Positions 25,886 to 34,757 of a stretch of DNA of 64,000 bases are shown piece by piece. The translations under genes were made by a program, and so were the position numbers. The DNA lies in contig NZ_JADEYR010000010.1 in NCBI RefSeq assembly GCF_015209585.1, positions 43,178 through 107,177 on the forward strand, in the 5' to 3' direction. The notes under the pieces are model-generated. The model saw nothing but the letters and a program-made list of their open reading frames with translations. It was not told the origin of the DNA and did no database searches. Origin of the DNA: Brachybacterium epidermidis (GTDB lineage Bacteria; Actinomycetota; Actinomycetes; Actinomycetales; Dermabacteraceae). Numbering within the stretch: position 1 is the first letter of the stretch; every line of letters starts with the position of its first letter.

Positions 25886-27709
25886 GTGCTGCGCACCCAT
25901 CTCGCCGGCGAGCTCCGCCCGGAGCACATCGGACAGACCGTCACCCTCACCGGATGGATCGGTCGCCGCCGTGATCACGGCGGCGTGACCTTCCTGGACC
26001 TGCGCGACGCCTCCGGGGTGGCCCAGGTGGTGGTGCGCGAGGACGAGGCCATGCATCTGCGCAACGAATACGTGCTGAAGGTCATCGGCACGGTCGATCG
26101 CCGCCCCGAGGGCAACGAGAACCCGCAGCTGGCCACCGGCGACATCGAGGTCACCGCGACCGAGGTCGAGGTGCTCAACGCCTCTGCCCCGCTGCCCTTC
26201 CAGCTCGACGAGCACACGGAGGTCGGGGAGGAGACCCGTCTGCGCTACCGGTACCTGGACATGCGCAGGCCCGGCCCGGCTCGCATCCTGCGCCTGCGCT
26301 CGGACGCCAACCGCGCCGCGCGCGAGACCCTCCTGGACGACGGCTTCGTCGAGGTGGAGACGCCGACCCTCACCCGGTCCACCCCCGAGGGCGCCCGGGA
26401 CTTCCTGGTCCCCGCGCGCCTGGCCCCCGGCTCCTGGTACGCGCTGCCGCAGTCCCCGCAGCTGTTCAAGCAGCTGCTGATGGTGGGCGGCGTGGAGAAG
26501 TACTTCCAGCTGGCCCGCTGCTACCGCGACGAGGACTTCCGCGCGGACCGCCAGCCCGAGTTCACCCAGCTCGACATCGAGATGAGCTTCGTGGACCAGG
26601 AGGACGTGATCACGATGGCCGAGGGCGTCGTGAAGAGCGTGTGGGCGCTGGCCGGGCACGAGATCAGCACCCCCATCCCGCGGATCACCTATGAGGAGTC
26701 GATGCGCCGCTACGGCTCGGACAAGCCCGACCTGCGCTTCGACCTCGAGATCACGGAGATGACCGAGTACTTCGCGAGCACCCCCTTCAGGGTGTTCCAG
26801 GCGCCCTACGTCGGTGCCGTGGTGATGGCCAGAGGTGCCTCCCAGCCGCGCCGCCAGCTCGACGCCTGGCAGGAGTGGGCCAAGCAGCGCGGCGCCAAGG
26901 GTCTGGCCTACGTGCTGGTGCAGGAGGACGGCACCCTCGGCGGGCCGGTCGCCAAGAACCTCTCCGAGCAGGAGAAGGAGGGGCTCGCGCAGAAGGTCGG
27001 CGCCGAGCCCGGCGACTGTGTGTTCTTCGCCGCCGGCGAGCCCAAGCCTTCCCGCGCCCTGCTGGGGGCCGCGCGGGCAGAGATCGCCGAGCGACTGGGC
27101 CTGATCGACCACGACGCCTTCTCCTTCGTGTGGGTGGTGGACGCCCCCATGTTCGAGCCCGCCGGTGACGCTGTCGCCGCGGGCGACGTCGCCGTCGGCT
27201 CCGGTGCCTGGACCGCTGTGCACCACGCCTTCACCGCACCCAAGCCCGAGTACCTCGACACCTTCGACACCGACCCGGGCGCCGCCCTCACCGACGCCTA
27301 CGACCTGGTGTGCAACGGCAACGAGATCGGCGGCGGCTCGATCCGCATCCATCGCCGCGACGTGCAGGAGCGCGTGTTCGCGGTGATGGGACTGAGCCCC
27401 GAGGAGGCCCAGGAGAAGTTCGGGTTCCTGCTGGACGCCTTCGCCTACGGTGCCCCGCCCCACGGCGGCATCGCCTTCGGCTGGGACCGCGTGGTGGCAC
27501 TGCTGTCCGGTGTGGAGTCGATCCGCGAGGTGATCGCGTACCCGAAGTCCGGCGGCGGCTACGACCCGCTCACGCAGGCCCCGGCACCGATCACCCCGCA
27601 GCAGCGCAAGGAGGCCGGCATCGACGCGAAGCCCGCAGCTCCCGCGAGGAAGAAGGAGGCGAAGGACAGCGCCGAGGCGGGCCCGACGGGCGGCGACCAG
27701 CAGGCCTGA
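25886..27709 (+). CDS. aspS: Aspartyl-tRNA synthetase
   Basis: 607 aa. Start GTG 25886 ([16 protein letters not shown]) with AAGGA 6 nt upstream; an upstream in-frame ATG would add 18 unconserved residues. OB-fold anticodon domain ([19 protein letters not shown]), class II motifs ([41 protein letters not shown]), the bacterial insertion domain, and motif 3 [14 protein letters not shown]-terminal Lys/Ala-rich tail of about 30 residues. Charges tRNA-Asp, and possibly tRNA-Asn; the sequence alone does not settle this. Confidence 0.96.
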   Translation: MLRTHLAGELRPEHIGQTVTLTGWIGRRRDHGGVTFLDLRDASGVAQVVVREDEAMHLRNEYVLKVIGTVDRRPEGNENPQLATGDIEVTATEVEVLNASAPLPFQLDEHTEVGEETRLRYRYLDMRRPGPARILRLRSDANRAARETLLDDGFVEVETPTLTRSTPEGARDFLVPARLAPGSWYALPQSPQLFKQLLMVGGVEKYFQLARCYRDEDFRADRQPEFTQLDIEMSFVDQEDVITMAEGVVKSVWALAGHEISTPIPRITYEESMRRYGSDKPDLRFDLEITEMTEYFASTPFRVFQAPYVGAVVMARGASQPRRQLDAWQEWAKQRGAKGLAYVLVQEDGTLGGPVAKNLSEQEKEGLAQKVGAEPGDCVFFAAGEPKPSRALLGAARAEIAERLGLIDHDAFSFVWVVDAPMFEPAGDAVAAGDVAVGSGAWTAVHHAFTAPKPEYLDTFDTDPGAALTDAYDLVCNGNEIGGGSIRIHRRDVQERVFAVMGLSPEEAQEKFGFLLDAFAYGAPPHGGIAFGWDRVVALLSGVESIREVIAYPKSGGGYDPLTQAPAPITPQQRKEAGIDAKPAAPARKKEAKDSAEAGPTGGDQQA

Positions 27710-27731
27710 GCTCGCAGCGACCCCGAGCACG

Positions 27732-27765
27732 ACGAAGCCCGCCCGGTGATCCGGGCGGGCTTCGT
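27732..27765 (+). terminator. Bidirectional terminator between aspS and DUF3043 gene
   Basis: 15-bp perfect arms (ACGAAGCCCGCCCGG / CCGGGCGGGCTTCGT) with a TGAT loop, between convergent genes. Confidence 0.85.
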
Positions 27766-27783
27766 GCCGACGGGCGGTGCGCG

Positions 27784-28380
27784 TCAGCCGCGCGGAGCCT
27801 CACCGTGCTTGATCATGGGCCGGGGCAGTCGCCAGCGGCGGATCTGGATCGAGCGCATGATGCCGTATCCCACCAGTCCCCTCTCCACGTCACCGAAGCG
27901 CTCGGTGAGCACGGCGCGCAGGCGCTTGCGCAGGAACACCGAGTCCACCACGCAGGCGATGATCCCGCCCCACAGCACGATGATCATGCCGGTGCTCATC
28001 ACCATGTACAGGTCAGGCCTGACCAGCGGCAGCACCAGTGCCACCAGCATGAAGGCCAGGGCGACCGGGAAGAAGATCTCGGCGAGATTGCGCCGGGAGT
28101 CGACGACATCGCGCACCAGGCGACGCTCGGGCCCGCGGTGCTGGATCGGCATGTTCTTCTCGTCGCCGGTCATCAGCGCCTGCTGGGCGTTCATCCGCTC
28201 CCGCTGGGAACGCTCCCGGTCCCGCCGGCGCGCCTCCTTGCGGTCGGTGACCACCAGCGGACGGCGCCGGGCGGCTTCGGCCTCGCGGCGGCTGCGGGTG
28301 GGCCGACCCTTCGAACCGGGCCTGACGGGCTGCGGCTCCGGCTCGGGCTGGGCGGGGGGCTGGGACTTGCGGAAGATCAC
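27784..28380 (-). CDS. DUF3043 membrane protein
   Basis: 198 aa. GTG 28380, with TAGAAT exactly 6 nt upstream (leaderless). The N-terminal 85 residues are basic and cytoplasmic, with the family signature PGSKGRPTRSRREAEAARRRP. Two membrane helices (about 100-120 and 127-147) follow, then a basic C-terminus. The family is restricted to actinobacteria, and its function is unknown. Divergent from the M20 peptidase gene, start codons 55 bp apart. Confidence 0.85.
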   Translation of the reverse strand: MIFRKSQPPAQPEPEPQPVRPGSKGRPTRSRREAEAARRRPLVVTDRKEARRRDRERSQRERMNAQQALMTGDEKNMPIQHRGPERRLVRDVVDSRRNLAEIFFPVALAFMLVALVLPLVRPDLYMVMSTGMIIVLWGGIIACVVDSVFLRKRLRAVLTERFGDVERGLVGYGIMRSIQIRRWRLPRPMIKHGEAPRG

Positions 28381-28386
28381 CGGGGC

Positions 28387-28392
28387 ATTCTA
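28387..28392 (-). promoter_or_regulatory. -10 box (TAGAAT) of a leaderless DUF3043 promoter
   Basis: On the minus strand TAGAAT lies 6 nt before GTG 28380, with no Shine-Dalgarno sequence. Confidence 0.5.
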
Positions 28393-28422
28393 GGCGGGGT
28401 CACCTGGGACGCGTCCGGGCGG

Positions 28423-28428
28423 TACGGT
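28423..28428 (+). promoter_or_regulatory. -10 box (TACGGT) of a leaderless M20 peptidase promoter
   Basis: TACGGT lies 7 nt before ATG 28436. Paired with the divergent leaderless promoter of the DUF3043 gene 30 bp away, it forms a compact divergent control region. Confidence 0.45.
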
Positions 28429-28435
28429 GGCAGGC

Positions 28436-29875
28436 ATGAACGGAGTTGACGATCACATCCCGTCCCGTCCCCGGAGCGATGCCGGAAGCGGCACGGCACC
28501 GTGGGGCCCTGACACCGATCCTTCCGCGCTGGAGGCGCAGCTCCAGCAGCTCCTGCCCCAGGCGATCGCGGATCTCGAGGACCTCGTGCGCATCCCCTCG
28601 ATCGCGTTCCCCGGCTACGACCGCCAGCCCGTGCACCGCAGCGCCGAGGCTGTGGCGGACCTGCTGCGCGATGCCGGCCTGCAGGAGGTCTCGATCGAGT
28701 CCGTGGGGGACGGTGCACCGGCGGTGATCGCCCGCACCCCTGCCCGGGAGGGCATGCCCACCGTGATGCTGTACGCCCATCACGACGTGCAGCCCACCGG
28801 GGATGTCGAGGCGTGGTCCAGCGCCCCGTTCGAACCGACCCGCCGGGGCGATCGGCTGTTCGGCCGCGGGGCCGCCGACGACAAGGCCGGCGTCATGGCG
28901 CACGTGACCGCCCTGCGCCTGGTCGGGGAGCAGCTGGCCGCCGACGGCATCGGGGTGACCGTCTTCGTGGAGGGGGAGGAGGAGTGCGGCTCGCCCACCT
29001 TCCGCCCGTTCATCGAGGCCTACCGCGAGCAGCTCGCCGCCGATCTGATCATCGTGGCGGATTCGGCCAACTGGGACGTGGGCACCCCCGCCCTGACCAC
29101 CAGCCTGCGCGGTGTGGTGGACCTGACCGTCGAGGTGCGGGTGCTCGAGCACGCCGTGCACTCCGGGCTGTTCGGTGGACCCGTCCTGGACGCCCTCACC
29201 CAGCTCTCCCGCCTGATCGCCACCCTGCACGACGGGAACGGCGAGGTCGCCGTCGAGGGCCTGGTCCGCGCCGCGGACCCCGCCGTCGAGATGCGAGAGG
29301 CCGACTACAGGCGAGATGCAGGGGTCCCCGCCGGCCTCGCCCTGTCCGGGACCGGTGGTATCGCCGCCCGGCTGTGGACCAGGCCCGCACTGTCCGTGAT
29401 CGGGATCGATGCACCCGCCGTCAAGGAGGCCTCCAACACCCTGATCCCCGCGGCTCGGGCGAAGATCTCCCTGCGCATCCCGCCCGGCCAGGAGCCCGCC
29501 GCCGCCATGGAGGCCCTGGCGAGGCATCTGGAGGCGCACACGCCGCCCACCGCACAGGTGACCATCAACCAGGGCGAGGAGGGCAAGCCCTACCAGGCGA
29601 AGCAGGACACCCCCGCCACCGCCCTCGCGCGAGCGGCGCTCGGCACCGCCTGGGGCACCGAGGCCGTGGACACCGGGCTGGGCGGCTCCATCCCCTTCAT
29701 CGCCGATCTGCTGGAGGTCTTCCCCGACGTGGAGGTGCTGGTGACGGGGGTGGAGGATCCGCAATCGCGGGCACACGGCATCGACGAATCGCTCCACCTG
29801 GGGGAGTTCGCCCGCGTGTGCCTGGCCGAGGCGCTGCTGCTGCGCGGCGCGGGTGCTCTGGGCAGGGCCTCGTGA
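28436..29875 (+). CDS. M20-family metallopeptidase (dipeptidase)
   Basis: 479 aa cytoplasmic di-zinc peptidase. I chose ATG 28436 because of the TACGGT box 7 nt upstream. Metal and catalytic motifs: YAHHDVQP (His116, Asp118 region), GRGAADDKAG (bridging Asp) and EGEEECGSP (Glu base). The dimerisation lid domain is present (about 215-330). It most resembles the M20 dipeptidase group that hydrolyses short peptides. Its stop overlaps the next small gene (GTGA). Confidence 0.92.
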   Translation: MNGVDDHIPSRPRSDAGSGTAPWGPDTDPSALEAQLQQLLPQAIADLEDLVRIPSIAFPGYDRQPVHRSAEAVADLLRDAGLQEVSIESVGDGAPAVIARTPAREGMPTVMLYAHHDVQPTGDVEAWSSAPFEPTRRGDRLFGRGAADDKAGVMAHVTALRLVGEQLAADGIGVTVFVEGEEECGSPTFRPFIEAYREQLAADLIIVADSANWDVGTPALTTSLRGVVDLTVEVRVLEHAVHSGLFGGPVLDALTQLSRLIATLHDGNGEVAVEGLVRAADPAVEMREADYRRDAGVPAGLALSGTGGIAARLWTRPALSVIGIDAPAVKEASNTLIPAARAKISLRIPPGQEPAAAMEALARHLEAHTPPTAQVTINQGEEGKPYQAKQDTPATALARAALGTAWGTEAVDTGLGGSIPFIADLLEVFPDVEVLVTGVEDPQSRAHGIDESLHLGEFARVCLAEALLLRGAGALGRAS

Positions 29876-30150
29876 CCCATCCCCACGACCGCAGCGGGCG
29901 AGAGCCGGGAGCCAGCCCCACCGTCTCGATCCTGACGGTGCCCGCCCTGTTCGGCGGGCTCGTGCTCGGCTTCCTCGCCGGGTACTTCCTCGTGTGGTGG
30001 GGGGCGCTGGTGGTCATCGCCGTGGTGATGGGGGCGTTCGCCGCCGTCGTCTCCGGCCGGGAGCGGGATGCCGCCACCGCGCTGATCCTCGGCACCGTAC
30101 TGGGCTACGGGGGAGTGCTGCTGCTGGCCACGTTCCGCGGGGCGCTCTGA
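29872..30150 (+). CDS. Small two-helix membrane protein, unknown function
   Basis: 92 aa. GTG 29872 overlaps the M20 stop by 4 nt. About 18 polar N-terminal residues precede hydrophobic helices at about 19-38, 40-55 and 65-85 (GGLVLGFLAGYFLVWWGALV; GTVLGYGGVLLLATF) with a short Arg/Asp turn between the last two. I recognise no family. Coupling to the peptidase suggests co-expression but gives no function. Confidence 0.65.
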   Translation: MTHPHDRSGREPGASPTVSILTVPALFGGLVLGFLAGYFLVWWGALVVIAVVMGAFAAVVSGRERDAATALILGTVLGYGGVLLLATFRGAL

Positions 30151-30258
30151 CAGCAGCCGCAGCACCGCGAGGGTGAGCCGCATCGCCCCCGCGCCCCGGC
30201 CACCGCCCGATCGAGCGGCGTAGGCTTGTGACACATCAGCTCTCCGAGGAGGACCTCC

Positions 30259-30615
30259 ATGACCATCGCCACCGAGCGCCCGTCCGCCGCCCACGGCGTG
30301 ACCCTCACGCCCGTCGCCGTCGCGAAGGTGAACTCTCTGCTCGAGCAGGAGGGGCGCGATGACCTCCGCCTGCGAATCGCGGTGCAGCCGGGCGGCTGCT
30401 CCGGTCTCATCTACCAGCTCTACTTCGACGAGCGCCTGATGGACGGCGATCTCACCGTCGACTTCGATGGCGTCGAGGTGGTGGTGGACAAGATGAGCAA
30501 CCCGTACCTCACCGGTGCCGTGATCGACTTCGCCGACAGCATCGAGAAGCAGGGCTTCACGATCGACAATCCCAACGCGCAGAGCTCCTGCGCCTGCGGC
30601 GACTCCTTCGCCTGA
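30259..30615 (+). CDS. erpA: Iron-sulfur cluster insertion protein ErpA (HesB/IscA family)
   Basis: 118 aa A-type Fe-S carrier. GAGGAGG lies before ATG 30259; -10 candidate TAGGCT at 30221-30226. The three cluster ligands are Cys47 (PGGCSGL) and Cys111/Cys113 (SSCACGDSF). It delivers clusters to apo-proteins. Location just before the cytochrome oxidase and Rieske genes fits a supply role, and the same neighbourhood occurs in mycobacteria. Confidence 0.94.
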   Translation: MTIATERPSAAHGVTLTPVAVAKVNSLLEQEGRDDLRLRIAVQPGGCSGLIYQLYFDERLMDGDLTVDFDGVEVVVDKMSNPYLTGAVIDFADSIEKQGFTIDNPNAQSSCACGDSFA

Positions 30616-30687
30616 GCCGCACCTCACAGTGCGCGTCCAGGGCCGTCCGCCCAGCGTGCCTTTGGTCCCGGACGCTCGCAGAACGCG

Positions 30688-30693
30688 TATGAT
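30688..30693 (+). promoter_or_regulatory. Candidate -10 box (TATGAT) of the ctaCDF operon
   Basis: TATGAT matches the -10 consensus well and implies a 5' leader of about 130 nt before ctaC GTG 30835. I found no good -35 at normal spacing. Confidence 0.45.
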
Positions 30694-30834
30694 GACGGGG
30701 TGCCGTCAAGTGTCGGGGCCGCAGAAAGTCCTGGTCCTGGCCTTCCCGCGAGGGAACGGCACCGCGGGCGGCAGCCCACCGAGCACCGGCTCCCCTCCCC
30801 AGGGGCCCACGGAACGAGCGGAAGGTCATCCTCA

Positions 30835-31770
30835 GTGATCCCCCAGGCCACACAGCGTCCGCGGCGTCGACGCCGCGCGGCGGCAGCAGGCGCGGCCCTC
30901 GCGGCGCTGCTGCTCACCGGTTGCACCGACGAGCAGCTGCGCGGGTACCTCCCCGGCTACAACGACGGCCAGGTCACCAACCACACCGAGCGCATCACCG
31001 AGATGTGGGTGGGCTCCTGGTCCGTGCTGGTCCTGGTCGGCCTGCTGGTGTGGGGACTGACCATCTGGTGCGCCATCGCCTACCGTCGCCGCAAGGACGA
31101 CGTCGGCTACCCGATCCAGCTCCGCTACCACGTGCCGCTGGAGCTGATGTTCACCCTGCTGCCCGTGGTCATGATCATGACCCTCTTCTACTTCACCCAG
31201 CGCGACGTGCGCGAGATCGAGCACCACGTGGCCGAGCCCGACCTGACCGTCAACGTGGTGGCCAAGCAGTGGAGCTGGGACTTCAACTACGTCGAGCACG
31301 ATGTGCACGAGCCCGCTGGCGTGCAGTCCTTCCAGACCGGCCAGGAGGGCGCAGCCGAGGCCCTGCCCGTGCTGTACCTCCCCGTCGGCCAGACGGTCGA
31401 GTTCCAGCTCGACTCCCGCGACGTGATCCATTCCTTCTGGGTTGTGGACTTCCTCTACAAGAAGGACATGTTCCCCGGCCACACCACGAGCTTCCAGATC
31501 ACTCCCACACGTGAGGGCGTCTACGCGGGCAAGTGCGCCGAGCTGTGCGGCGAGTACCACTCGGACATGCTCTTCAACGTGCACGTGGTCTCCCAGGAGG
31601 AGTTCGACCAGCGCATGCAGGAGCTCGAGGAGCAGGGTTACACCGGCCAGCTCGGTGTGGACCTGAACCGCAACGAGGAGGACTGGTCGATGCGCGAGCG
31701 CTACGACGAGGCACACCCCCGCAACGCCGAGCGCACCACCACCCCGCCTGCTGAGGAGAACGACCAGTGA
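30835..31770 (+). CDS. ctaC: Cytochrome c oxidase subunit II
   Basis: 311 aa, membrane-anchored. GTG 30835 with GGAAGG about 10 nt upstream. The signal peptide has lipobox LLLTGC, so it is an N-acylated lipoprotein. Two membrane helices follow (about 60-80, 100-120). The Cu-A domain includes [11 protein letters not shown] and [12 protein letters not shown], with two Cys, a His and a Met as ligands. It receives electrons from the bc1 complex. The stop overlaps ctaD by 4 nt. Confidence 0.95.
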   Translation: MIPQATQRPRRRRRAAAAGAALAALLLTGCTDEQLRGYLPGYNDGQVTNHTERITEMWVGSWSVLVLVGLLVWGLTIWCAIAYRRRKDDVGYPIQLRYHVPLELMFTLLPVVMIMTLFYFTQRDVREIEHHVAEPDLTVNVVAKQWSWDFNYVEHDVHEPAGVQSFQTGQEGAAEALPVLYLPVGQTVEFQLDSRDVIHSFWVVDFLYKKDMFPGHTTSFQITPTREGVYAGKCAELCGEYHSDMLFNVHVVSQEEFDQRMQELEEQGYTGQLGVDLNRNEEDWSMRERYDEAHPRNAERTTTPPAEENDQ

Positions 31771-33473
31771 GCGCCCCCACCACCACCACCCGTCAGGTGC
31801 CCGCACGCTTCGAGCAGCGCGGTGAGCACAAGCGCGGGAACAAGATCTTCGATCTGCTGACCACCACGGACCACAAGCTCATCGGTCTGCTCTACATGGG
31901 CATGGCCTTCGCCTTCTTCTGCTTCGGCGGTGTGCTGGCGCTGATGATCCGCGCCGAGCTGTGGGAGCCCGGCCTTCAGGTCGTGGTCTCCAAGGACCAG
32001 TACAACCAGCTGTTCACCATGCATGGCACGATCATGCTGCTGATGTTCGGCACCCCGCTGTTCAACGGCTTCGCGAACTACCTGGTGCCCCTGCAGATCG
32101 GCGCCGTCGACATGGCGTTCCCGCGACTGAACATGTTCGCCTTCTGGCTCACCCTGTTCGGTTCGCTGATCGCCGTGGGCGGCTTCCTCACCCCGCAGGG
32201 CGCGGCCTCGTTCGGCTGGTTCGCCTACGCGCCCCTGGCCGACACCACGTTCAGCCCCGGCCTGGGCGGTGATCTGTGGGTCTTCGGACTGGCGTTGCAG
32301 GGCTTCGGAACCATCCTGGGCTCGGTCAACTTCATCACCACGATCATCTGCATGCGCATGCCCGGCATGACGATGTTCCGCATGCCGGTCTTCACCTGGA
32401 ACGTGCTGATCACGGGCGTTCTGGTGCTGATGGCGTTCCCGCCGCTGGCCTCCGCGCTGCTGGCGCTCGGCGCTGACCGTCGCTTCGAGGCGCAGATCTT
32501 CAACCCTGAGAACGGTGGCCCGGTGCTGTGGCAGCACCTGTTCTGGTTCTTCGGCCACCCCGAGGTGTACGTGCTCGCCCTGCCGTTCTTCGGCATCGCC
32601 TCGGAGATCATCCCGGCCTTCAGCCGCAAGCCGATCTTCGGCTACAAGACGCTGGTGGGCGCCACCATCTCGATCGCCGCCCTGTCCGTGACCGTGTGGG
32701 CCCACCACATGTACACCACGGGCGCAGTCATGCTGGACTTCTTCGCCTTCATGACGATGCTGATCGCCGTGCCCACGGGCGTGAAGTTCTTCAACTGGGT
32801 GGGCACCATGTGGAGGGGGTCGATCACCTTCGAGACCCCGATGCTGTTCACCCTCGGCTTCCTCACCACGTTCCTCTTCGGTGGGCTCACCGGCGTGATC
32901 CTGTCCAGCCCGGTGCTCGACTTCCACATCTCCGACACCTACTTCGTGGTGGCCCACTTCCACTACGTGATCTTCGGGACCGTCGCCTTCGAGATGTTCG
33001 CCGGCTTCTACTTCTGGTGGCCGAAGATGTTCGGCTACAAGCTCAGCGAGAAGATCGGCAAGATCCACTTCTGGATGCTGATGATCGGCTTCCACATGAC
33101 GTTCCTGGTGCAGCACTGGCTGGGCGTCATGGGTGCTCCCCGTCGCTATGTGAACTACCTCGCCGAGGACGGCTTCGGCTGGATGAACCAGCTCTCCACC
33201 GTGGGGGCGTTCATCCTGGGTGCCTCCACGTTGCCGTTCATCCTCAACGTGGTGCTCACCCACATCAAGCGCGAGAAGGTCTTCGTGGACGACCCGTGGG
33301 GCTACGGCGCCTCGCTCGAGTGGGCCACCTCCTGCCCGCCGCCGCGTCACAACTTCCATTCGCTGCCGCGCATCCGCTCCGAGCGTCCCGCCTTCGACCT
33401 CCACCACCCGGAGGTCAGCGCGCAGGACCACATGCTGAATCAGGAGCCGGCACAGAACAGGGACACCAACTGA
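31767..33473 (+). CDS. ctaD: Cytochrome c oxidase subunit I (aa3 type)
   Basis: 568 aa, about 12 membrane helices. GTG 31767 overlaps the ctaC stop. It contains the heme/copper core: MHGTIML (heme a ligand), [10 protein letters not shown] (Cu-B ligand with cross-linked Tyr), HHMYTTG (Cu-B histidines) and VAHFHYV (heme a3 and heme a ligands). It reduces O2 to water while pumping protons. In M. tuberculosis ctaD lies apart from ctaC; here the two are adjacent. Confidence 0.97.
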   Translation: MSAPTTTTRQVPARFEQRGEHKRGNKIFDLLTTTDHKLIGLLYMGMAFAFFCFGGVLALMIRAELWEPGLQVVVSKDQYNQLFTMHGTIMLLMFGTPLFNGFANYLVPLQIGAVDMAFPRLNMFAFWLTLFGSLIAVGGFLTPQGAASFGWFAYAPLADTTFSPGLGGDLWVFGLALQGFGTILGSVNFITTIICMRMPGMTMFRMPVFTWNVLITGVLVLMAFPPLASALLALGADRRFEAQIFNPENGGPVLWQHLFWFFGHPEVYVLALPFFGIASEIIPAFSRKPIFGYKTLVGATISIAALSVTVWAHHMYTTGAVMLDFFAFMTMLIAVPTGVKFFNWVGTMWRGSITFETPMLFTLGFLTTFLFGGLTGVILSSPVLDFHISDTYFVVAHFHYVIFGTVAFEMFAGFYFWWPKMFGYKLSEKIGKIHFWMLMIGFHMTFLVQHWLGVMGAPRRYVNYLAEDGFGWMNQLSTVGAFILGASTLPFILNVVLTHIKREKVFVDDPWGYGASLEWATSCPPPRHNFHSLPRIRSERPAFDLHHPEVSAQDHMLNQEPAQNRDTN

Positions 33474-33474
33474 C

Positions 33475-33891
33475 ATGAGAGCATCAGCGCGCATCTTCTG
33501 GATCCTCGCGGTCTTCTTCCTGATCGTGGCGATCATGTACGGCCTTCTCACCGGTTTGTACGAGCCTCTCGGCATCGAGCCCGTCGGGTTCCCGGCCATC
33601 CTGGCGCTGTCCGGACTGGCAGCCATGATCGGCACGTACCTCACGCTCAACAACCGCAAGTTCGGGACCCGTCCGGAGGACCGTCTGGACGCGGAGGTCG
33701 AGGACGAGGCCGGTGTGCAGGGCAGCTTCGCGCCCTACAGCTGGTGGCCCCTGTGGGCGTCCCTCGGTGCCGCCCTGGTGTTCCTGGGGGTTGCTGCGGG
33801 TTGGTGGATCTTCGCCCTGGGCATCATCGTCTCGATCTCCGGCGTGATCGGCTGGGTGATGGAGTTCTCCACCGGCCAGTACAGGCACTGA
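33475..33891 (+). CDS. ctaF: Cytochrome c oxidase subunit IV (actinobacterial CtaF)
   Basis: 138 aa. It starts 1 nt after the ctaD stop. Four helices: ILAVFFLIVAIMYGLLTGLY, PAILALSGLAAMIGTYLTL and two after residue 80. The middle loop (FGTRPEDRLDAEVEDEAG) is typical of actinobacterial subunit IV. It stabilises the aa3 oxidase in the bc1-aa3 supercomplex. Confidence 0.93.
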   Translation: MRASARIFWILAVFFLIVAIMYGLLTGLYEPLGIEPVGFPAILALSGLAAMIGTYLTLNNRKFGTRPEDRLDAEVEDEAGVQGSFAPYSWWPLWASLGAALVFLGVAAGWWIFALGIIVSISGVIGWVMEFSTGQYRH

Positions 33892-33903
33892 CCTCGCCGC
33901 ATC

Positions 33904-33942
33904 GAAGGCCCCGCACCGGTTCCTCCCGGTGCGGGGCCTTCG
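33904..33942 (+). terminator. Terminator of the ctaCDF operon
   Basis: GAAGGCCCCGCACCGG pairs with CCGGTGCGGGGCCTTC over a short loop, and TTCGTTCT follows. Confidence 0.85.
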
Positions 33943-34125
33943 TTCTGCACACCTCGATGCACTCGCGGCCATCAACGGCCGGCCACAGCCTCGCCGCAGG
34001 TGATCTGCAGAACCGCCGTCGCGTGACCGGGTTGTGAACCCGCCCCTGCAGTACCAGGACGGGGGCAGACCCGACGTCGTGAGCCCGGGGGCAGCACGGG
34101 TGCCCCGACCGCGCGGCCCCCCCTC

Positions 34126-34236
34126 GCACCGCCTGCGGGCCGCCCGCGCCGCGTATACGGGGCCCCTCCCGCAACCGCCTGCTGGGCCCCGCCCGCACCG
34201 CCTGTGGGGCCGCCCGCACCGCCTGCGGGGCCGCCA
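34126..34236. repeat. Four degenerate GC-rich repeats in an intergenic region
   Basis: Four copies of a 21-24 bp unit, roughly GCACCGCCTGYGGGGCCGCCC, at 34126-34146, 34171-34194, 34195-34215 and 34216-34236; the last three are contiguous. They lie in the 426-base gap between the ctaF terminator region and the small gene at 34318. No supported gene lies in this gap. A -10 candidate (TAGCGT, 34256-34261) follows. Confidence 0.6.
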
Positions 34237-34317
34237 TGGCCATGCGTGCTCCTGCTAGCGTGTGGACTGATCGCCCGGTGGGAGATCCGGGCCCAGGGCG
34301 CCCCCAGGAGGCCACAG

Positions 34318-34593
34318 ATGATGATCGGCGGAGCAGCAGATCCCGCGGCACGCGCGGAGCAGGAGATCAAGGCACTGTTCGCGGGGGATGACGTGATCGC
34401 GCATGCCGTGGACTGGGCGCGCGGTGTGCTGATGGACAAGGGCGTCGACCCCTCCGCTCATCCTCTGCGCGCCATCCGCGCACTGCGTCGCGCCGATCGG
34501 CGCCTGGGGCTGGTCCCTGCCCGCTATCTCGTCGATGCCGCCGCCGGTCGGCCCACGAGGCGGGGTCGTGCACGAAGCCCGCTCCTGGAGTGA
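34318..34593 (+). CDS. Small hypothetical protein
   Basis: 91 aa. The start is ATG 34318 with a strong AGGAGG 6 nt upstream; the next codon is also ATG. It reads EQEIKALFAGDDVIAHAVDWARGVLMDKGVDPSAHPLRAIRALRRADRRLG as separate helical segments and ends in a basic tail. No membrane segment or known family. The ribosome-binding site, a -10 candidate and the terminator after it support a real gene. Confidence 0.55.
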   Translation: MMIGGAADPAARAEQEIKALFAGDDVIAHAVDWARGVLMDKGVDPSAHPLRAIRALRRADRRLGLVPARYLVDAAAGRPTRRGRARSPLLE

Positions 34594-34676
34594 GGCAGCC
34601 CGCACTGACGGGCAGTGCCGTGTCCGCGCTGACGCCTCGAGAGCGGCGGTCCCCGCACTCACCCGTTCTTGGCACA

Positions 34677-34713
34677 GCAGAAGGGCCCCGGAGACTGCTC
34701 CGGGGCCCTTCTG
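34677..34713 (-). terminator. Bidirectional terminator between small gene and qcrB
   Basis: 15-bp arms GCAGAAGGGCCCCGG / CCGGGGCCCTTCTGC around an AGACTGCT loop, between convergent genes. Confidence 0.85.
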
Positions 34714-34757
34714 CGCTCAGCGCGCGGGGGCAGGTGTGCCTTCCGCGGATCAGCGAC

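Noticed and set aside
30692..30838. Short frame in the ctaC leader ending at GTGA
   Set aside because: Its ATG overlaps the proposed -10 box and the composition is leader-like; kept only as a note in the findings.
33972..34439. Gly/Ala-rich minus-strand frame over the GC-rich repeats
   Set aside because: Produced by the repeat composition; no ribosome-binding site, and it conflicts with the better supported gene at 34318.
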